DNA of 64,000 bases from Comamonadaceae bacterium (lineage in GTDB: Bacteria > Pseudomonadota > Gammaproteobacteria > Burkholderiales > Burkholderiaceae), in NCBI GenBank assembly GCA_947374535.1, contig CANCCJ010000001.1, positions 1 to 64,000 on the forward strand. Reading direction: 5' to 3'. Numbering within the stretch: the first letter of the stretch is position 1; the number at the start of each line of letters is the position of its first letter. The position numbers and the translations under genes are program-made. The notes below the pieces were generated by a model. That model was not told the origin of the DNA. It saw only the letters and a program-made list of their open reading frames with translations, and made no database searches. This document shows positions 59,918 to 64,000 of the stretch, in pieces.

Positions 59918-60538
59918 TTATCGCTTGAGGGCTGCGGGCTTGGCTGCTGCGTCTGACGGTGAAACATTTCGACGTACATCAGCCAACCACGCATTGGCTT
60001 GCGGTCCACTCCAATCCACATCGCCCATGATGCGCCAGCGTGCTTGGCCGTTGGGCGCTATGAGAATGGTGGTGGGATACACCGTCACACCCCAGCGTTT
60101 GGCCAACTCACCTTTGGCATCGGAAACCACCGGAAAGGTCATGCCCGTGTTTTGCATGTAACGTGCAGCGCGTGCAGCAGGCTCGCGCACATTGATGGTG
60201 AGCACCACGGTTTGGCTGTCGCTGATGTCATACAAGGTTTGCAGCGTGGGCAGCTCGTCTTTGCAAGGCGCACACCATGTGGCCCAAAAGTTCAGTACCA
60301 CCACTTTGCCTGCCAGCTCGGATGCGTTCCAAGTTTTGCCTTGCAAATCAAACGCTTCAATTTTTGGCGTCACAGTGCTGACTGGCCATGCAGTTTTGTC
60401 GAATTGTGCCCACGCGCTGTTGGCCACAAAGTTTGACGCTGCCAAGCCAAATACCAGCCCAACAAAAAGGCCCAACACCTGTTGGGCCTTGGTCTGCACG
60501 ACGCCTTCGCTGGCGTAGATACATGCGAACAAGCGCAT
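59918..60538 (-). CDS. TlpA-like periplasmic thiol-disulfide protein
   Basis: The 206-residue protein has an N-terminal signal or anchor (VLGLFVGLVFGLAASNFVANSAWA). A TlpA/ResA-type thioredoxin domain follows, with WATWCAPCKDELPTL near residue 88 and the cis-Pro in YPTTILI. It should reduce disulfides for cytochrome c or other periplasmic partners. The ATG at 60538 overlaps the alaS stop (TGATG), so it is coupled to alaS, a pairing that probably reflects compact gene order rather than joint function. The final 20 residues are a basic Ala-rich tail. Confidence 0.85.
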   Translation of the reverse strand: MRLFACIYASEGVVQTKAQQVLGLFVGLVFGLAASNFVANSAWAQFDKTAWPVSTVTPKIEAFDLQGKTWNASELAGKVVVLNFWATWCAPCKDELPTLQTLYDISDSQTVVLTINVREPAARAARYMQNTGMTFPVVSDAKGELAKRWGVTVYPTTILIAPNGQARWRIMGDVDWSGPQANAWLADVRRNVSPSDAAAKPAALKR

Positions 60539-63162
60539 CAAACGCGCTCAGCCATCCAAGCTTGCACGCTGGCCAAAGCCTTGGGCAAGGCTGCGGCATC
60601 GGTGCCACCGGCCATCGCCATGTCGGGCTTGCCACCGCCTTTGCCACCCACTTGCTGAGCCACAAAGTTGGCCAACTCGCCAGCTTTGACCTTGCCCACG
60701 TTGTCAGCCGTCACGCCTGCGGCGATGTTCACTTTCTCGCCGTCCACAGCCGCCAGCACGATCACGGCTGACTTCATCTTGTCTTTGAGCTTGTCCATGG
60801 TGTCGCGCAAAGTTTTGGCGTCCGCACCTTCAAGCTTGGCAACCAAGAGCTTGGTGCCTTTGATGTCTACAGCTTGCGTCAACAACTCGTCGCTTTGAGC
60901 AGAAGCCACTTTGCCTTTGAGGGCCGACACTTCTTTTTCAAGGGCTTTGACTTGGTCCAACACCTGGGCCAAACGCGCATTGAGCTCGGTGGTTGGCGCC
61001 TTGAGAGCACCTGCCGCTTGCGACACGGTGTCTTCCAGTGATTGCAAATAAGCCAAAGCATTGGCACCCGTGACGGCTTCGATACGACGCACGCCAGCGG
61101 CCACGCCGCTTTCGCCGACCACTTTGAACAAACCGATGTCGCCTGTCGCCTTGACGTGGGTGCCACCGCACAACTCGCGGCTAGAGCCAATGTCAAGCAC
61201 GCGCACGGTCTCACCGTACTTCTCGCCGAACAACATCATGGCGCCCGTTTTTTGTGCGGACTCGATGTCCATCACACGCGCTTGAGCTGCGGCGTTGGCC
61301 AAAATTTCCGCGTTGACCTTGGCTTCGATCTCACGAATTTGTGCGTCAGTCACGGGGGCGTTGTGCGCAAAGTCGAAGCGCGTGCGCTCGGCGTTCACCA
61401 AGCTGCCCTTTTGTTGCACATGATCGCCCAACACTTCGCGCAAGGCTTTGTGCATCAAATGGGTGGCCGAGTGGTTGCGAACCGTGGCCGCGCGCACTTG
61501 CGTGTTGACTTGCGCATCCACATGGTCGCCCACGGCCAACGTGCCTTGGGTCAAAGTGCCGTGGTGGCCGAATACGTCGGCTTTGATTTTGAGGGTGTCT
61601 TCCACCGAAAACTGCGCGGAACCGCTGACCAGCACACCAGAGTCGCCCACTTGGCCGCCGCTCTCGGCGTAGAAGGGGGTGGCGTCCAACACCACCACGC
61701 CGGTTTGGCCGTGTTTGAGTTCGGCTACTGAGTTGCCATCCAAGTACACCGCCACCACTTTGGCTTGTGTCTGGAGGTCCTCGTAACCCACAAACGTGTT
61801 GCCAGCGCCGGTGTAGTCCAAGGCCTTGTCCATCTTGAACTTGCCTGCGGCGCGGGCTTGGCTCTTTTGTTTTTCCATCGCAGCAGCAAAGCCTGCTTCG
61901 TCCACGCTTAGGCCCCGCTCGCGGCAAACGTCGGCGGACAAGTCGAGTGGGAATCCATACGTGTCATGCAGCTTGAAAGCCACAACGCCAGGCAACACTT
62001 TGACGCCCCCCTCCAAAGCGGCATCCAAAATTTGCATGCCCACTTCGAGGGTTTCAAAAAATCGCTCTTCTTCCGCTTTCAACACGGACGTAATGCGCTC
62101 GGCTTGGCTAGCCATGTTGGGGTACGCATCGCCCATGAGCTTGACCAAGTCGGGCACAAGTTTGTGGAAGAACGGTTTTTTCTGGCCTAACAAATACCCG
62201 TGGCGAATGGCGCGACGGATGATGCGGCGTTGCACATAGCCACGGCCTTCGTTACTAGGCACCACGCCGTCGCTCACCAAGAACGAGGTGGCGCGGATGT
62301 GGTCGGCAATCACGCGCAGGCTCTTGTGGCCCAAGTCTTGGCAACCAGTCTCGCGTGACGCGGCTTTGATGAGTGCGTCAAAAATGTCAATTTCGTAGTT
62401 GCTGTGCACGTGTTGCAAGATCGCGGCCAAGCGTTCGAGGCCCATGCCGGTGTCCACGCAAGGCGCTGGCAAACGAGTGACAGCACCTGTTTCGTCCATA
62501 TTGAATTGCATGAACACGTTGTTCCAAATTTCGATGAAACGGTCGCCGTCTTCGTCGGGGCTGCCGGGTGGGCCGCCGGGGATGTGGTCACCGTGGTCGT
62601 AGAAGATTTCAGAACATGGCCCGCAGGGGCCGGTGTCGGCCATCATCCAGAAGTTGTCGCTTTTGTAGCGGCCACCTTTGTTGTCGCCGATGCGAATCAC
62701 GCGCTCGGATGGCAGGCCAATTTCTTTCGTCCAAATGTCGTAGGCCTCGTCGTCTTCTTGGTAGACCGTGGCTAGCAGGCGATCGGCTGGCAGCTTGTAG
62801 ACCTCGGTCAACAACTCCCACGCCCACTTGAGTGATTCACGCTTGAAGTAGTCACCGAAAGACCAGTTGCCCAGCATTTCGAAGAAAGTGTGGTGGCGGG
62901 CGGTGTAGCCCACGTTTTCCAAGTCGTTGTGTTTGCCACCGGCACGCAAACAGGCCTGCACCGAGGCGGCACGCACATAGGAGCGCTTGTCTGCACCCAA
63001 AAACACGTCTTTGAACTGGACCATGCCTGAGTTGGTGAACATCAAAGTGGGGTCGTTGCCCGGCACCAATGGGCTAGAGGCCACCACGGTGTGACCTTTG
63101 GACTCAAAGAAGTCCAAGAATGTTTTGCGAATGTCGGCGACGGTGAATTGGGGTTTAGTCAT
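60538..63162 (-). CDS. alaS: Alanyl-tRNA synthetase
   Basis: The 874-residue enzyme is complete. The class II catalytic part shows [16 protein letters not shown] near residue 91. The editing domain has [11 protein letters not shown] and [13 protein letters not shown] with the zinc ligands. The C-terminal DHHA1-like domain ends in [40 protein letters not shown]. It charges tRNA-Ala and clears mischarged Ser and Gly. Its start lies 89 bases from the divergent gabD. Confidence 0.96.
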   Translation of the reverse strand: MTKPQFTVADIRKTFLDFFESKGHTVVASSPLVPGNDPTLMFTNSGMVQFKDVFLGADKRSYVRAASVQACLRAGGKHNDLENVGYTARHHTFFEMLGNWSFGDYFKRESLKWAWELLTEVYKLPADRLLATVYQEDDEAYDIWTKEIGLPSERVIRIGDNKGGRYKSDNFWMMADTGPCGPCSEIFYDHGDHIPGGPPGSPDEDGDRFIEIWNNVFMQFNMDETGAVTRLPAPCVDTGMGLERLAAILQHVHSNYEIDIFDALIKAASRETGCQDLGHKSLRVIADHIRATSFLVSDGVVPSNEGRGYVQRRIIRRAIRHGYLLGQKKPFFHKLVPDLVKLMGDAYPNMASQAERITSVLKAEEERFFETLEVGMQILDAALEGGVKVLPGVVAFKLHDTYGFPLDLSADVCRERGLSVDEAGFAAAMEKQKSQARAAGKFKMDKALDYTGAGNTFVGYEDLQTQAKVVAVYLDGNSVAELKHGQTGVVVLDATPFYAESGGQVGDSGVLVSGSAQFSVEDTLKIKADVFGHHGTLTQGTLAVGDHVDAQVNTQVRAATVRNHSATHLMHKALREVLGDHVQQKGSLVNAERTRFDFAHNAPVTDAQIREIEAKVNAEILANAAAQARVMDIESAQKTGAMMLFGEKYGETVRVLDIGSSRELCGGTHVKATGDIGLFKVVGESGVAAGVRRIEAVTGANALAYLQSLEDTVSQAAGALKAPTTELNARLAQVLDQVKALEKEVSALKGKVASAQSDELLTQAVDIKGTKLLVAKLEGADAKTLRDTMDKLKDKMKSAVIVLAAVDGEKVNIAAGVTADNVGKVKAGELANFVAQQVGGKGGGKPDMAMAGGTDAAALPKALASVQAWMAERV

Positions 63163-63251
63163 CCTTGAATTATAAGTTTCAGTGTCACCCCAGAGTCATC
63201 GCGGGCGCTGAGCCAGCGGTATGCTTGGTTGATTGAATTTGGAGACCCACT

Positions 63252-64000
63252 ATGCATGCGCCCCTTTCTTTGCTCAACGACCCCAGCCTGTTTAAAACCG
63301 ATGCCTTGATCAACGGCCATTGGGTCAAAGGCGTCAGCCGCTTTGATGTGCATGACCCTGCTACTGGCCAAAAGTTAGCGGATGTGGCCAATCTCGGACC
63401 TATGGACGCGCAAGCCGCCATCGACGCAGCCAACGCGGCTTGGCCTGCGTGGCGCAGCAAAACAGGTAAAGAGCGCAGCATCATCCTGCGAAAGTGGTTC
63501 GACCTGCTCATGGCCAACCAAGAAGACCTAGGCCGCATCATGACCGCCGAACAGGGCAAACCCTTTGCGGAAGCCAAAGGCGAAGTGGCCTATGGCGCGA
63601 GTTTTGTCGAGTGGTTTGCCGAAGAAGCCAAGCGCGTCAACGGCGAAACGCTGCCCCAGTTCGACAACAACCGTCGCTTGATGGTTTTGAAGCAACCCAT
63701 CGGCGTGTGCGCCGCCATCACGCCTTGGAACTTTCCGTTGGCCATGATCACTCGCAAAGTCGCGCCGGCACTAGCGGCTGGCTGCCCTGTCGTGATCAAA
63801 CCCGCTGAATTAACGCCGCTCACCGCTTTGGCGGCGGCAGAACTGGCCATTCGCGCAGGCATTCCCGCTGGTGTGTTGAACATTCTCAGCGCCGACAGCG
63901 ACAACAGCATTGCCATTGGCAAAGTGTTTTGCAGCAGCGACATCGTGCGCCACATCAGCTTTACTGGCTCCACCGAAGTGGGCCGCATCTTGATGGCGCA
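63252..64000 (+). CDS. gabD: Succinate-semialdehyde dehydrogenase (partial)
   Basis: The frame starts at ATG 63252, seven bases after GGAGA, and runs out of the window. The 249 visible residues cover the NAD(P)-binding half of an aldehyde dehydrogenase: ADVANLGPMDAQAAIDAANAAWP, EQGKPFAEAKGEVAYGASFVEWFAEEA, ITPWNFPLAMITRKVAPALAAG and FTGSTEVGR. KGEVAYGASFVEWFAEEAKRVNGE is typical of GabD-type enzymes. The catalytic Cys and Glu fall beyond the right edge, so completeness cannot be judged. Confidence 0.85.
   Translation, partial: MHAPLSLLNDPSLFKTDALINGHWVKGVSRFDVHDPATGQKLADVANLGPMDAQAAIDAANAAWPAWRSKTGKERSIILRKWFDLLMANQEDLGRIMTAEQGKPFAEAKGEVAYGASFVEWFAEEAKRVNGETLPQFDNNRRLMVLKQPIGVCAAITPWNFPLAMITRKVAPALAAGCPVVIKPAELTPLTALAAAELAIRAGIPAGVLNILSADSDNSIAIGKVFCSSDIVRHISFTGSTEVGRILMA

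Noticed and set aside
1..64000. CRISPR array, rRNA operon or replication origin
   Set aside because: No regularly spaced repeats, no rRNA-like sequence and no cluster of DnaA boxes were seen.

Overview
The window looks like chromosome of a betaproteobacterium of the order Burkholderiales, most likely Comamonadaceae (Limnohabitans or Rhodoferax type). This is inferred from moderate GC, the ppiD / tRNA-Val / hupB order, and Burkholderiales-type protein variants (AdoCbl-dependent nrdJ with a C-terminal zinc ribbon, NDUFA9-like reductase, OsmC-YcaO fusion). No 16S gene or other firm taxonomic marker is present.

Region by region. (1) 1-6534 is the right end of an integrated mobilizable element lying downstream of the 3' end of tRNA-Leu(UAA). 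It carries a P4-type tyrosine integrase, an AlpA-like regulator, a MobV/Pre-type relaxase, overlapping small genes, a PcfJ-like protein and a candidate structured small RNA (1855-1978, minus). Its left end lies outside the window. (2) 6624-15506 holds a VirK/YbjX-family gene, tRNA-Gly, mgtA, a B12-binding radical SAM protein, a small secreted protein, a DUF3297 gene, an RNB ribonuclease and a thioredoxin-like protein. (3) 22183-15510 (minus) is one tightly packed operon: an FCD-type GntR regulator, a five-gene branched-chain-amino-acid-type ABC importer, a VanA-like Rieske oxygenase and a ferredoxin that corresponds only to the last domain of VanB. It is probably a module for uptake and first-step oxidation of an aromatic or similar carboxylate. 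(4) 22323-24970 has a SRPBCC / LolA-like / cupredoxin gene group divergent from an NDUFA9-like gene, with a perfect FNR-type box between them. (5) 25056-30142 has nrdJ, an OsmC-YcaO fusion and a 28-codon small gene with a good ribosome binding site.

(6) 30456-41890 is AT-richer accessory DNA. It contains an alpha/beta-hydrolase-fold protein lacking the nucleophile, a two-component system, a complete heavy-metal-type RND efflux tripartite pump, two small winged-helix proteins and a membrane protein. An 18-bp direct copy of the 3' end of tRNA-His lies at 39782-39799, which marks an integration footprint ending at the tRNA. (7) 41964-64000 is mostly housekeeping: ppiD, tRNA-Val, hupB, a TtuC-like dehydrogenase, an EamA transporter, pgsA, dnaE, trhO, a flavodoxin/DoxX/pirin cluster with a divergent LysR regulator, a renalase-like oxidoreductase, gluQ, trmB, a pseudouridine synthase, a Tat-exported transglutaminase-like protein, a TlpA-like thioredoxin, alaS and the start of gabD.

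The most interesting signals are the structured RNA in the mobile element, the stand-alone VanB-type ferredoxin in a transport operon, the small gene beside the YcaO fusion, the degenerate hydrolase, the tRNA-His footprint and the folded leader upstream of the transglutaminase gene. All family assignments come from reading motifs; no database search was run.
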